The position numbers were made by a program, and so were the translations under genes. From CAVYBY01 sp963766935 (GTDB taxonomy: Bacteria > Actinomycetota > UBA4738 > HRBIN12): a DNA stretch of 64,000 bases. Below are positions 50,884 through 63,485 of the stretch, in pieces. The notes under the pieces are model-generated. The model worked only from the letters and a program-made list of their open reading frames with translations. It did no database searches and was not told where the DNA came from. Location: positions 346,293-410,292 of the forward strand of contig CAVYBY010000006.1 in assembly GCA_963766935.1 (NCBI GenBank), written 5' to 3'. The number at the start of each line of letters is the position of its first letter. Position 1 is the stretch's first letter.

Positions 50884-53530
50884 CCGCCAAGCTCCCCAAG
50901 CTGTCCGTCGATCTCCTCGCACTGCCGGAGCAGGCTCGCGCGCCGTTCCTCTTCGGCCGCCACGATCTCGGGGTCGGCCTTCGCGCGGAACCCCGCGTTG
51001 GCGAGCTTCGCGGTCGAGCGATCCAGCAGCACCGTCACCTTGTCGCGCTGCGCCTCGAGCCGTGCACGCTCCTCGCCCGTATCGAACAGGCCGGGCGGAA
51101 GGTTCACGAACGCCTCCTGCAGCGCGAGCGTCGTCCAGCCTGCTTGCTTGCCGCCGTCCGGCCCCACGATCCGCAGCGACGAGAGTCCGGCCAGCCGCAG
51201 CACGGCTTCCGTCAGCGAGCCGACGGCGTCGGCGTGCGCGACCGGCACGCCGGCGACGGCCTCGAACCGCTCGCCGTGGCCGATGTGGTGGACGGCGCGG
51301 AACCGGCGGATCGCCGTCACGGCCTCCTGCACGACGCCGAACGCCGCCTCCGCCGCCTCGTCTGGATGACCGGGCTGCCGCTCGGGCCAGGCGGCGATGG
51401 CGATCGACTCCCCCACCCCGAACCGCTGCCAGATCTCCTCCGTCACGAACGGCATCGTGGGATGGAGCATCCGAAGCGTCCGTTCGAGCACCCAGGCCAG
51501 GACGCCCGCGGCGTCGGCGCGCTCGTCGCCGTCGAGCCGCGATTTCTCGACCTCGAGACCCCAGTCGCAGAGCTCCGACCAGATGAACCGGTAGAGCGCC
51601 TGCGCGGCCTCGGCGAACAGATAGGCGTCGAGCGCCGCGTCGACCTCGGCCAGACACGCGTCGTGGCGAGAGAGAAGCCAGCGGTCGGCGACGGTCCAGC
51701 GCTCCGGCGGCGGAAGCTCGGGCGAGCCCTCGCCCAGGGCGCCCAGCACGAGCCGAGCCGCGTTCCAGATCTTGTTCGCGAAGTTCCGTCCGCCCTCGAT
51801 CGACTCGATCGACAGCGGGATGTCCTGCTGGCCGCCGGTCGCGGACCGGGCGAGGGCGAAGCGGAGCCCATCGGCTCCGAACCGGTCGATCATCTCGATC
51901 GGATCGATCACGTTGCCGAGCGATTTGGACATCTTCCGGCCGTGCCCGTCGCGCACCAAACCGTGGATCACCGCGTTGCGGAACGGGACGTCTCCGACGA
52001 GCGAGAGTCCCGACATGATCATGCGCGCGACCCAGAGGTAGAGGATCTCGTAGCCGGTGACGAGCGCCGTGTTCGGATAGAAGAACCTGAGGTCCTCCGT
52101 CTGCTCGGGCCATCCGAGCGTCGAGAACGGCCAGAGCTGCGACGAGAACCACGTGTCCAGCACGTCGGGGTCCTGTTCGATCTCGGCGGACCCGCACGTC
52201 GCGCACGCGGCCGGATCCTCGCGCGCGACCGTGATGTGGCCGTCCGGGCAGTACCACGCGGGGATCCGGTGACCCCACCAGAGCTGGCGCGAGATGTTCC
52301 AGTCGCGCAAATTGTCGAGCCAGGTCTCGAACGGGCGCCGCCACCGCTCGGGCCAGAAGCGCACCCGGCCCTCGACCGACGCCTGCTTCGCCTGAGTCCT
52401 CAGCTGCTCGACGGCGACGAACCATTGCAGCCCGGAGATCCACGGCTCGATCTCGCTATGGCATCGGTAGCAATGACCGACTGCGTGGACGTACGGCCGT
52501 TCCTCGCCGACCAGCAGATCGAGCTTCTCCAATTCGTCGCGCACGGCGGTGCGCGCGTCGTAGCGCCCCAGCCCGTAGAACTCCTCTGCCGCGTTCGCGT
52601 TGATGGTGGCGTCGGCGTCGAAGATGTTGAGCAGCGGCAGACCGCCCGCTGCGCGATCTCGAAGTCCGTCGGGTCGTGGGCGGGCGTCACCTTGACGGCG
52701 CCGGTGCCGAACTCGGGGTCCACGGCGGCGTCGGCCACGATCGGGATCTCGCGGCCGTCGAACGGATGACGAACGGTCGTGCCGACGAGGCCGCGGTAGC
52801 GGTCGTCGTCCGGGTTGACCGCGATGCCGGTGTCGCCGAGCATCGTCTCGACCCGCGTGGTCGCGACCTCGACGAACCCCGACCCGTCGGATTTCGGGTA
52901 TCGGAAGGTGACCAGCTCGCCCTCGACGTCGTCGTACTCGACCTCGGAGTCGGAAAGGCCGGTGCGGTCGGTGGGACACCAGTTGACGAGCCGCTCGCCG
53001 CGGTACACGAGCCCCTGCTCGTACCAGCGAACGAACGCCTCGCGCACGGCGCGCGAGAGCCCCGCGTCCATCGTGAACCGCTCGCGCGACCAATCGAGGG
53101 ACGCGCCCATCCGCTTGATCTGCTCGACGATCTCTCCGCCGTAGCGGTCCTTCCACTCCCATACGCGCCGGACGAACTCCTCCCGGCCCAGGTCGCGGCG
53201 CTCGATCCCCTCCTTGCGAAGCTCGCGCTCGACCACCACCTGCGTGGCGATCCCCGCGTGATCCATCCCCGGAAGCCAGAGCGTCTCGAAGCCCTGCATC
53301 CGTGCGCGACGTGCGAGCGTGTCCTCGATGGTTCTCCCGAGGGCGTGGCCGACGTGCAGCCGGCCGGTGACGTTGGGCGGCGGGATGACGATGCAGAACG
53401 CCGGCTTGGTCGAGGGCGTCCGCGCCTGGAAATAGCCCCGCTCGATCCATGCCGCGGCCCATCGCGGCTCGACCTCGGCGGGGTCGTACTGGGGCGCCAT
53501 ATCCAGTGTCTCGGTGCGCTCCGCGGACAT
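50880..53530 (-). CDS. valS: Valyl-tRNA synthetase, one frameshift
   Basis: About 884 codons once a single missing base near 52648 is restored, the normal size for ValRS. The N terminus carries the HIGH-type motif 'PPPNVTGRLHVGHALGRTIE' and the editing domain ('VATTRVETMLGDTGIAVNPD'). After the shift the frame resumes with GLPLLNIFDADATINANAAE, and later shows the KMSKS motif in DGHGRKMSKSLGNVIDPIEM, the anticodon domain, and a C-terminal coiled coil. It charges tRNA-Val and edits threonine. The shift is very probably a sequence error because the gene is essential. Confidence 0.94.
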
Positions 53531-53563
53531 GGCGCGAAGTCTACGGGGCTATGCTCCGGCCGC

Positions 53564-56500
53564 ATGGACTGCCCCAACTGCGGCCGCTCCAACCCCGCCG
53601 ACGCCCGGTTCTGCCATGCGTGCGGGGCGGCCCTGGGTCCGGTCTGCCCGGCGTGCGGCGCCGCGGTGCCCACCGAGGCCAGGTTCTGCCAGTCGTGCGG
53701 CGGCCCGCTCGCGGCGCGCGACGCCGGCGAGGAACGCAAGGTGGTGACGGTTCTGTTCGCCGACGTCACCGGCTCGACGGATCTGGGCGAACGGTTGGAC
53801 CCCGAGCGGATGCGCGACGTCCTGGCCACGTTCTTCGCCGCGATGCGCGAGGAGATCGAGGCCGAGGGCGGGACCGTCGAGAAGTTCATCGGCGACGCAG
53901 TGATGGCCGCCTTCGGGGTGCCGGCCGCGCACGAGGACGATCCCGCCCGGGCGGTCCGGGCCGCCTTCCGGATGCTCGAACGCCTCGGCGGTGTGAACGA
54001 AGAGCTCGCCGCGGCGTTCGGCGTGACCCTGCAGATCCGGATCGGCGTCAATACCGGCGAGGTGCTGGCGGCCACCGATCCCGCTCCGGGCGAGCCGATG
54101 GTCACGGGCGACGCCGTCAACACGGCGGCCCGCCTGCAGTCGGCGGCCGACCCCGGATCCATCCTCGTGTCGGAGCGGACGGCCCATTCGGTGCGCGGCT
54201 TCCGGTTCGAAGAGCACGCGCCGCTCAAGCTGAAGGGCAAGGCCGAACCGGTCCTCGCCCTCGTTGCGACGCCCGCTGAATCGGATGCCCCGGAGCGCGG
54301 CATCCTTGGTCTCCAGGCCCCCATGGTCGGGCGTGGGCGGGAAATGGATGTGCTTCGCGCCCTTCTCGAGTCGGTGTCGGAGGAGCGCCGGCCGCATCTT
54401 GTGACGATCTACGGCGAACCGGGCGTCGGCAAGAGCCGCCTCACCCGAGAGTTCCTGGAATGGGCGGGACGGCGCGACCCCGCGCCGGTGGCCCTCGGGG
54501 GGCGGTGCCTCCCCTACGGGGACGGGATCACGTACTGGCCCCTCGCGGAGATCCTGAAGGGCGCGGCAGGCGTGCAGGACACCGACCCGCCCGAGATCGC
54601 ACTCGCGAAGGTTCGGGAGACCGGACACCGGTTGCTCGCCTCGGTCGCCGATCCTTCGCGCGCCACCGCGGCGCTGGCGTACACGATGGGGCTGGAAGAC
54701 CCCGAGATCCGGATCTCGGATCTCGAGCCGAAGCAGGTCCGCGCCGAGGCGCACACCGCCTGGCGCGCGTTCTTCTCGTCGATGGCGGCGACGGCGCCGC
54801 TTCTCGTCGTGATCGAGGACATCCATTGGGCGGACACGGCGCTCCTGGATCTGGTGGAGGAGCTTGCCGAACGGGTCGAGGGCGGCGTGCTGTTCATCTG
54901 CCCCTCGCGGCCGGAGCTCACGGCCGGCCGTCCGACATGGGGCGGCGGGCGAAGAAACTTCTCGACCGTCGCGCTGGATCCGCTGACCGAGCGAGAGTCC
55001 GAGCATCTGATCCGGGCGCTGCTCGACATCGACGACCTCCCCGACCACGTGCGCCGGCAGATCCTGACGCGGGCCGAGGGGAATCCGTTCTTTCTGGAGG
55101 AGATCATCCGCCAGCTCATCGACAGCGGCATCGTGTCCCACGAGGGCGGCCGGTGGCGCGCGGCCGAGGGCGCAGGTGCCGTCGTGATCCCGGACACGGT
55201 GCAAGGCGTGCTCGCGGCGCGGATCGACCTGCTCGACCCCCCGCACAAGCGGGTCCTGCAGGCCGCGGCCGTCGTGGGCCGCACGTTCTGGCCCGGGCCG
55301 GTGGCACGGCTGCTGAACGGTGAAGCCAAGGACATGGACCTCGCGCTCGCCGAGCTGGAAGACCGCGACCTCGTCCGTTCGCGCGTCGCGTCCGCGGTTG
55401 CCGGCCAGCCGGAGTTCATCTTCAAGCACGTCCTCACGAGGGACGTCGCCTACGAGACGCTCCCCCGTCGCGAACGCGCCGATGCCCACACGGCCGTCGG
55501 CGCGTGGATCGAGGAAACGGTCGGAGACCGCGTCCGGGAGTTCCTCGAGCTGCTTGCGCACCACTACCTATCGGCGTACCGGGCGGCCCGCGACGACGCA
55601 CGGACCCGGCCCGACGAAGTGGAACCGTTACGGACGAAGGCCTTCGACTACGTGCTCCGCGCGTCCCACGATGCGCGGAGCAAGCTCGCTCTCCGACGGG
55701 CCCAGCGTCTGGGAGAGCAGGCCATCGATCTCGCCGCCCGGCCACTCGAGCTCTCGCTCGCGCAGGAGGCGTATGCGGACGCATGTTTCAACGAGTACCG
55801 CGGGGACGAGGCCTGGCACGCGTTCGTCGCGGCCGTCCATGCGGAGCTGGGAGCCGGCGACGCCGGAGACCCGCTCCGGGTCGCATACCTGTGTGCGCGC
55901 GCGGTCGATCTGCCGGCTCGCTGGCCGGGCTCGATGCGCACGAGTCTCGACGAGGCCACGGTCCGCGGCTATCTCGACATGGGCATCGCGCATCTTCCGC
56001 CCGGCGACAGCGTGGCGGGGGTGCGACTTGGAGCGGTGCGATCGGCCTGGCCGTTCGCCTTTCCGGATCTCGAGCTGAGCCGGGAGGAGCTCGAGGAGTT
56101 CGAAACGTCTGGGTTGGAGGCATCGGACGCGGCGATCCGCCTCGGTGCCTACGACCTGGCGTCGGCGGCACTCGACGCGGCGGCGGCCGCAGCGCTCAGT
56201 CAGGGATGGTACGGGCGGGCGCTCCGGATCGAGGAGCGCCGCATCCCCCTCGGACCCTCCCTGGGCGACCCGCTCGAGCTCGGCGACATGTACGCGATGC
56301 TGGGCTGGTGCAGCGCGGAGACCGGGAACTGGCGCGACATGGTCCGTCTCAGCCGCGAGGGGATCGAGGCGATCGGCAATCGCGCAGATAACGCGAGCGT
56401 GCACCTACTGGCCTGGCTCACGGAGGGCACGTTCCGGCTGGGCAGCTGGGACGAGAGCCTCTCGACGTTCGAGACGCTTCGGAGCCTCCTGGACGATCAG

Positions 56501-57117
56501 AAGGATGACCCGCCCTACTTTGCCCTCCCCGCCTACGGGATCGCCGCGCTCATCCACATCCTGCGGGGCGAGCGTTCGGCGGCGCAGCACCTGACGGACC
56601 TGTTCGCGGGTCTCGATCGGATCACCCAGACCACCCGCCGTATCTGGTCGTACTCGTGCCGGGTGCTCGTCGCGCGGGGGGAGTTCGAGAAGGTGCAGCG
56701 GCAGCTCGCCGACCGGCCGCGCGGGTGGAAGCTCCAAGCCGCGCCGGCGCTCGAGTCCGCGTGCGAGCTCGTCATCGCGCTGAAATCGTGGGATGACGCA
56801 GCGGCGACCGTCGAGGAGGCCCGCAGGATGGCCGTGGCGGGCGAGCTTCACGGGGTGGCACTGTTCGCCGACCGTCTGGAGGGAGCGGCGGCGCTTGCAT
56901 CGGGCGACGAACGCCGGGGCCGAGAGCTATTGGCGCGAACGCGGGACGGCTTCGCAGAACGCGGCGCCCGGTGGGAGGCCGCAAGGACCGACCTGATCGC
57001 GGCCGAGCTGGGGGGCGTGCTCGAGTCGATGCGAGAACGGCTGGACGAAGCCGAGGCGGTCTTCGAGGAGCTCGGATCGGTCGAGGAGCTTCGAAGGACG
57101 AGGGAGCTGGATCGGGG

Positions 57118-57121
<4 letters not shown>
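53564..57121 (+). CDS. Zinc-ribbon / class III cyclase / AAA-type ATPase regulator
   Basis: A 1185-residue protein. Residues 1-46 are two zinc ribbons (Cys 3, 6, 17, 20 and 28, 31, 42, 45). Residues 55-235 form a class III nucleotide cyclase domain ('VVTVLFADVTGSTDLGERLD' with metal Asp, 'EKFIGDAVMAAFG', 'VTGDAVNTAARLQSAADPGS'). An ATPase of the STAND type follows, with Walker A GEPGVGKS at 284-291 and Walker B LLVVIEDIHWAD near 415. The last 550 residues are helical, TPR-like repeats. This architecture is frequent in actinobacteria, where the cyclase may be regulatory. Longer in-frame starts lie antisense to valS and are rejected. It converges with clpX with a four-base stop overlap. Confidence 0.92.
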
Positions 57122-58392
<1,271 letters not shown>

Positions 58393-58460
58393 CTCGGGTG
58401 CCCTTCCTCTCTCCCCGTTTACACGACGACCGGGCTCATCACCCGGTCGCGTCGCGCATT

Positions 58461-59105
58461 CTACGCCCCGCTCGTGCCCGCCGCAGCAAGCTCGGGCGCG
58501 GCCGTGATCCCGCGCGTGGTGATGATCTCGTCGATGATGCCGTACGCCTGCGCTTCGATCGAAGTCAGGATGTAGTCGCGATCGGTGTCCTTGGCCACCT
58601 TCTCGATGGTCTGGCCCGTGTGCTCGGCGATGATCTGATCGAGGAGCGTGCGGTAGCGGATGATCTCACGCGCCTGGATCTCGATGTCGACCGCCTGGCC
58701 CTGCGCGCCACCGTGCGGCTGGTGCAGCAGCACGCGCGAGTGCGGGAGCGCGAAGCGCTTGCCCTTGGCGCCCGCCAGCAGCAGCACCGCCGCCGCCGAC
58801 GCAGCCTGACCCATGACGATCGTGGAGACGTCGGGCTTGATGTACTGCATCGTGTCGTACATCGCCATCAGCGTGGTGATGTCCCCACCGGGCGAGTTGA
58901 TGTACAGGTGGATGTCCTTGTCCGGATCCTCGGACTCGAGGTGCAGCAGCTGGGCCATGATCAAGTTGCCCACCTGGTCGTCGATCGGCGTGCCGAGGAA
59001 CACGATCCGTTCCTTCAGCAGCCGCGAGTAGATGTCGAAGGTTCGCTCGCCGCGGCTCGTCTGCTCGACGACGTACGGGACGAGATAGTTCTGGGGGTCG
59101 CTCAT
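58461..59105 (-). CDS. clpP: ATP-dependent Clp protease proteolytic subunit ClpP
   Basis: A 214-residue serine protease with catalytic Ser103 in VMGQAASAAAVLLLAGAKGK, His128 in RVLLHQPHGG, and Asp173 in EKVAKDTDRDYIL. The N-terminal 'LVPYVVEQTSRGERTFDIYS' is the usual axial-loop region. Only one clpP is found next to clpX here, whereas many actinobacteria carry a clpP1-clpP2 pair. Its start overlaps the tig stop by four bases. Confidence 0.98.
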   Translation of the reverse strand: MSDPQNYLVPYVVEQTSRGERTFDIYSRLLKERIVFLGTPIDDQVGNLIMAQLLHLESEDPDKDIHLYINSPGGDITTLMAMYDTMQYIKPDVSTIVMGQAASAAAVLLLAGAKGKRFALPHSRVLLHQPHGGAQGQAVDIEIQAREIIRYRTLLDQIIAEHTGQTIEKVAKDTDRDYILTSIEAQAYGIIDEIITTRGITAAPELAAAGTSGA

Positions 59106-60427
59106 GAGTTCTCCTCCGGATCGCGCGGGTGCTCCTCGGTCTGGATATCGGCCTTGTCGACGAGCAAGTCGAGTGCCTTGGTTCTGATGATATCTCCAGC
59201 CAGCGTCACGATCTGACCGCTTCGTTCGAGCTGTTTCGCGAGCTCCTTGGCCTCCCGGCCGTAGGCCTGAGCCAGAACGCCGATCTCGGCCCCGATCTCA
59301 TCGGCGCTGACCTGCAGATCTTCGGCTCGCGCGACGCCCTCGAGCGCCAGATCCGCCTTGATCGCGCGCACGGCGTGGTCCCGAGAATCCGCCTCGAAGC
59401 GCGCCTCATCCCACCCTTGGGCCTGCAGCGTCTGCTCCAGGGTGATACCGAGTCGCTCGGCTCGCTCACGCGCGTGGGTGATGCGGTGCTGGGTCTCTTC
59501 TTCGACGAGCGTCTCCGGCAGCTCGACGTCGACGCGGTCGATCAGCATCTCGAGCGCCCGGTCGCGGATCGCCGCATCGGCGTCGCGTCCCTTCAGCTCT
59601 GCGAGCTTCACGCGAAGGTCCTCGCGAAGCTCGGCCAGCGTGTCGAACTCGCTCGAGGTCTTCGCGAACTCGTCGTCGGCTTCGGGCAAGCGCCGGCCCT
59701 TCACGTCCTTCACCAACACCTGGAAGTTCGCGGGCGCGGCGGCGAGCTCGTCACCGAAGCGCTCCGGCAGGTGATCGTCGAACTTCAAGATGTCGCCGGG
59801 CTTCGATCCGGCAAGCTGCGTGTCGAGGGCGGGCCCGAACTCGCCGGACCCCACCTGAAAGAGGTAGTCGGTGCGCGTCGCGGCGTCGACGGGTTCTCCG
59901 CCCGCGGTGGTGGTCAGGTCGATCGTCACGAAGTCGCCGTCCATCGCCGGGCGCGCGACCGGCTCGAGCTCGGCGAATCGCTCGCGCAGGCGGTCCACCC
60001 ATTCGTCGACCTCGAGGTCGGAGACCTCGGTCGAGGGGCGTTCGACCTTCAACCCCGCGTAGTCCTCCTCGGACAGCTCCAGGCGCGGGCGCACCTCGAC
60101 GGTCGCCCGGAACACGAACGCCTTCCCCTCCTCGAACGGCTCGAGATCCAGCTCGGGGTCGGTGATCGGCGCGAGGTCGTGCTCACGGACCGCCCGGCCG
60201 TAGTAGACCGGCACGGCGTCGGTCAGGAACTCCTCGACCACGACGTCACGGCCCACCTGAGCGTCGATGATCTGCTTCGGCGCCTTCCCCTTGCGAAACC
60301 CCGGGATCCGGACCTGGCTCGCGACCTTGCGGTACGCCCGGTCGAGGTCCTTCTCCAGCTCGTCGGGGGGAACCTCGACCGTCAGCAGGACGGTGTGGGG
60401 CTCGGTCGTCTTGACGTTGGACTCCAT
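59102..60427 (-). CDS. tig: Trigger factor (ribosome-bound chaperone)
   Basis: A 441-residue protein with the three trigger-factor parts: the ribosome-binding domain with the signature loop 'IPGFRKGKAPKQIIDAQVGR', a peptidyl-prolyl isomerase (FKBP-like) domain at about 155-245 ('DGDFVTIDLTTTAGGEPVDA', 'FQVGSGEFGPALDTQLAGSK'), and a long helical C-terminal chaperone domain ending in acidic residues. It folds nascent chains at the ribosome exit. It leads the tig-clpP-clpX operon. Confidence 0.96.
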   Translation of the reverse strand: MESNVKTTEPHTVLLTVEVPPDELEKDLDRAYRKVASQVRIPGFRKGKAPKQIIDAQVGRDVVVEEFLTDAVPVYYGRAVREHDLAPITDPELDLEPFEEGKAFVFRATVEVRPRLELSEEDYAGLKVERPSTEVSDLEVDEWVDRLRERFAELEPVARPAMDGDFVTIDLTTTAGGEPVDAATRTDYLFQVGSGEFGPALDTQLAGSKPGDILKFDDHLPERFGDELAAAPANFQVLVKDVKGRRLPEADDEFAKTSSEFDTLAELREDLRVKLAELKGRDADAAIRDRALEMLIDRVDVELPETLVEEETQHRITHARERAERLGITLEQTLQAQGWDEARFEADSRDHAVRAIKADLALEGVARAEDLQVSADEIGAEIGVLAQAYGREAKELAKQLERSGQIVTLAGDIIRTKALDLLVDKADIQTEEHPRDPEENS

Positions 60428-60532
60428 CGTGCAGCAAGGCTACCGGAGAACGGCGCAAGGGCGGATCGACCGAATGGCCAGTTCGGATGCGCGCATCCCC
60501 GCCCCTCGCCGGCCCGCGATACTCTTCGCGCG

Positions 60533-61309
60533 GTGCTGGACGACGAATTGTCCCTTGCCTCCGAGCTTGCCGACCGGGCAGCCGAGATCGCCCTCGGGGT
60601 CTTCGGCGGCGACGTCCAGGTCTCGACGAAGGCCGATGGCACCCCCGTCACGCAGGCCGATCACGCGATCGAAGCGATGGTCCGGGAACGTCTCGCTGCG
60701 GAATTTCCCGACGATCGCGTCCTGGGCGAGGAAGAGGGCGGCGACGAAGGTCCGGGCCGGCTCTGGGTCGTCGACCCGATCGACGGGACGAAGAACTTCG
60801 CCGACGGGATCCAGATCTGGGCCACGCTCTTGGCGCTGGTGGTCGACGGGGTGCCTCAGCTCGGGCTTGTCAGCGCCCCGGCCCTCGGCGAGCGCTACCT
60901 GGGCGTCCGGGGCGGCGGGGCCACGCTCAACGGCCGTCCGATCCACGTCTCGTCGGCGGCGACGCTCGGCGAGGCCGGAGTGCTCACCGGCGACATCGAG
61001 GCATGGTTCGGGACCGAGATCGAACCCCGCCTTCGCCGGCTGGAGGCCCCTGCCCGGCGCCGTCGAGGGTTCGGCGATTTCTGGAGCCACATGCTCGTGG
61101 CGCGCGGGTCCGCCGAGATCATGGTCGAGCCCGAGCTGGCCGTGTGGGACTACTCGGCGCTCGTTCCGGTCCTCGAGGAGGCGGGCGGCCGCGTCAGCCA
61201 GATCGACGGGCGTCCACCGGCCCACGGCGGTTCGCTGCTGTCGACGAACGGGCTGCTGCACGACACGGCCGTCGCGATTCTCTCCGGACGCGACGAGCCC
61301 GCGTCCTGA
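60533..61309 (+). CDS. Inositol-monophosphatase family phosphatase (HisN-like)
   Basis: Translation from the GTG at 60533 gives 258 residues. The metal-binding motifs of the family are complete: GEEEGGDEGPGRLWVVDPID with DPIDGTKNF, and AVWDYSALVPVLEEAGGRVS near the C terminus. The family removes phosphate from myo-inositol phosphate, histidinol phosphate or similar sugars; the actinobacterial HisN branch is a good candidate by length and text but cannot be separated from IMPase by eye. It stands alone, divergent from tig. Confidence 0.88.
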   Translation: MLDDELSLASELADRAAEIALGVFGGDVQVSTKADGTPVTQADHAIEAMVRERLAAEFPDDRVLGEEEGGDEGPGRLWVVDPIDGTKNFADGIQIWATLLALVVDGVPQLGLVSAPALGERYLGVRGGGATLNGRPIHVSSAATLGEAGVLTGDIEAWFGTEIEPRLRRLEAPARRRRGFGDFWSHMLVARGSAEIMVEPELAVWDYSALVPVLEEAGGRVSQIDGRPPAHGGSLLSTNGLLHDTAVAILSGRDEPAS

Positions 61310-61316
61310 GACGCGC

Positions 61317-62291
61317 CTAGCTCTCGATCGTCGTCCCCCGCTCGCCGATCCGTTCCATCACGACGTTCGCGGCGGCCACGTCCTGGACACCGACACCGGT
61401 CAGATCGCAGACGATGAGCTGCGCTGCATCCGTCCTGCCGGCGGCCCGGCCGGCGCAGATCTCGCCGATCTCGATCGCGGCCTCGGGCCCGGCGACTCCC
61501 GCCGTAACCGCGTGGTGGAGCTCACCCAGACGCAGACACTGTTCGAGCGCGTCGACGACCAGCAGATCGGCGCGGGCAAGGACGGCCGGATCCAGCTCCT
61601 GCTTGTCCGGACCGTCGGAGCCGACCGCCGTCACGAGCGCGCCGTCCTTCAGATGCTCCGGGCGAACGAGCGGCTCGCGGCTCGCGGTGCACGTGATGAC
61701 GACGTCGGCGTTCTCGCACGCATCCTCGACCGAGCCGGCCGTGGTCACCGAGCACCCGGCCGGCAGCGACGGCCGCGCTCGGAGATCGCTCGCGCATCGC
61801 TCGGCGTGCTCGGGCGTTCTCCCCCAAACCCGGACCGTGGTGAATCCCCCGCGAACGGCCGCCAGACCGTCCAGCTGATACCGGGCCTGGAAGCCGGTCC
61901 CGATCACGGCCACGGTCCGGACGTCGCCGGGCGCCAGATGCTTTGCCGCGACGCCGCCGCCCGCGCCGGTCCGAATGTCGGTGATGTATCCGTGGTCGAG
62001 CAGCACCGCCGCCGGTGAACCGGTGGTGGCGTCGAAGATCACGACGATGCCGTCGGCCCCGCGCGGAAACCCGCTGGACGCCTTGACCGCGTAGTAAGGC
62101 GCGCCGTGCAGGTGGCCCGCCTTCACGTGGATCTCCCCTTCGTGCTCGGGCACGTCCAGGTGGATGACGCCGGGGAGTTCCGCGTCGCCGCTCGAGTACG
62201 CCGCGAAGGCTCGCTCGCACGCCTCGATGCACGACGCCATGTCGAGCACCGCACGAACGTCGTCTTCACCGAGAACTCGCAGGCCGGTCAT
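61317..62291 (-). CDS. Ornithine cyclodeaminase / mu-crystallin family protein
   Basis: A 324-residue protein. The N-terminal part has 'GVIHLDVPEHEGEIHVKAGH' with a substrate-binding Lys and 'YAVKASSGFPRG'; the Rossmann domain shows VRTVAVIGTGFQARYQLDGL and the NAD-binding 'DVVITCTASREPLV'. Members include ornithine cyclodeaminase, alanine dehydrogenase and ketimine reductases. The specific substrate cannot be assigned. It converges with the phosphatase gene, with seven bases between the stop codons. Confidence 0.88.
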   Translation of the reverse strand: MTGLRVLGEDDVRAVLDMASCIEACERAFAAYSSGDAELPGVIHLDVPEHEGEIHVKAGHLHGAPYYAVKASSGFPRGADGIVVIFDATTGSPAAVLLDHGYITDIRTGAGGGVAAKHLAPGDVRTVAVIGTGFQARYQLDGLAAVRGGFTTVRVWGRTPEHAERCASDLRARPSLPAGCSVTTAGSVEDACENADVVITCTASREPLVRPEHLKDGALVTAVGSDGPDKQELDPAVLARADLLVVDALEQCLRLGELHHAVTAGVAGPEAAIEIGEICAGRAAGRTDAAQLIVCDLTGVGVQDVAAANVVMERIGERGTTIES

Positions 62292-62338
62292 CGCGCCGAG
62301 GCTACCCGCCGGGACCCGGTGGCTGCTACGGTGCCCGC

Positions 62339-63472
62339 ATGGCCCGAATCGAGCTGTTTGCGATGGAGCGGTACCAGTCGGAGCACTGGCACCGCGTGGA
62401 CTACGACCTGTCGGAATCCGGCGTCTCGCCGCTGTCGATCCGCGAGCTGCTCGGACCCGAGGCCGGCGCCGAGGAGTTCCTCGCGCTGCGCCTGGGCTAT
62501 CCCCTGTCCGAAGGGTCGGAGGAGACGCGCGCCAACATCGCCGCGTGGTATCCGGGCGCGACGACCGCGAACGTCACCGTGACCACCGGCGGGTCGGAGG
62601 CGAACTTCCTGACGCTCTGGAGCCTGCTCGACCACGACGGCCGCCTCGCCTTCGGGCTCCCCAACTACTTGCAGGGCCGTGGCCTCGGCCGGCACCTGGC
62701 CGGGCGCACCGACACGTTCCGGCTGAAGCTCCGCGGCGGCCGATGGGCGCTCGACCTCGACGAGCTGGATCAAGCCGTCAACAACCGGACACAGGTCGTC
62801 ATGGTCTGCAATCCGAACAACCCGACGGCGGCGGTCCTGACCGAGGCGGAGATGGACGCGATCGTGACGGCGGCCGACCGGGTCGGGGCGTGGATCGTGG
62901 CCGACGAGATCTACCGCGGCGCGGAGCTGGACACGGACGAGACCTCGCCGACGTTCTGGGGTCGCTCCGACCGCGTGGTCGTGACGAGCGGGTTGTCCAA
63001 AGCCTTTGCGATGCCGGGCCTTCGGATCGGGTGGGCCGTGGCGCCGCCCGAGGTCATCGAGCGGCTCTGGGAGATGCACGACTACACGACCCTCGCGCCG
63101 GCGATGGCCTCCGACGTGCTGGCCGGTTTTGCGATGCGGCCCGAGGTCCGGGAGAACATCCTGGCGCGCACACGCTCGATCGTCCGTGCCAACTTCCCGC
63201 CGATCGACGAGTGGATCCGGTCGCACCCCGAGTTCACTGCCGCGCGACCCGAGGCCGGTGCGATCACGTACGCGAAGTACAACCTGCCGATGCGCTCGAG
63301 CGAGCTGGTCGAGAAGATCCGCAAGGAGAAGTCCGTCCTGCTCGTGGCCGGCGACATGTTCGGGTTGAAGCGGGGCCTTCGCTTCGGAATCGGCTTCGAC
63401 ATCGGCTGGACGATGAAGGGTCTCGCCCTCGTCGACGACGTGCTGGCGGAGGTTGCCGCCGACGCCGGCTGA
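62339..63472 (+). CDS. Class I/II PLP-dependent aminotransferase
   Basis: A 377-residue fold-type I PLP enzyme. The cofactor lysine is K221 in 'VVTSGLSKAFAMPGLRIGWA'; the substrate and PLP contacts 'VMVCNPNNPTAAVLTEAEM' and 'WIVADEIYRGAELDTDE' precede it, and the C-terminal Arg region LKRGLRFGIGFDIG is present. The N terminus lacks a long leader. It is divergent from the ornithine cyclodeaminase-like gene with 47 bases between, so the two could be jointly regulated in amino acid catabolism. Confidence 0.93.
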   Translation: MARIELFAMERYQSEHWHRVDYDLSESGVSPLSIRELLGPEAGAEEFLALRLGYPLSEGSEETRANIAAWYPGATTANVTVTTGGSEANFLTLWSLLDHDGRLAFGLPNYLQGRGLGRHLAGRTDTFRLKLRGGRWALDLDELDQAVNNRTQVVMVCNPNNPTAAVLTEAEMDAIVTAADRVGAWIVADEIYRGAELDTDETSPTFWGRSDRVVVTSGLSKAFAMPGLRIGWAVAPPEVIERLWEMHDYTTLAPAMASDVLAGFAMRPEVRENILARTRSIVRANFPPIDEWIRSHPEFTAARPEAGAITYAKYNLPMRSSELVEKIRKEKSVLLVAGDMFGLKRGLRFGIGFDIGWTMKGLALVDDVLAEVAADAG

Positions 63473-63485
63473 TCACGGCACCCCG

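Noticed and set aside
59129..61309. A 726-residue version of the inositol-phosphatase protein
   Set aside because: The extra part is antisense to tig. The GTG at 60533 gives the family's normal length.
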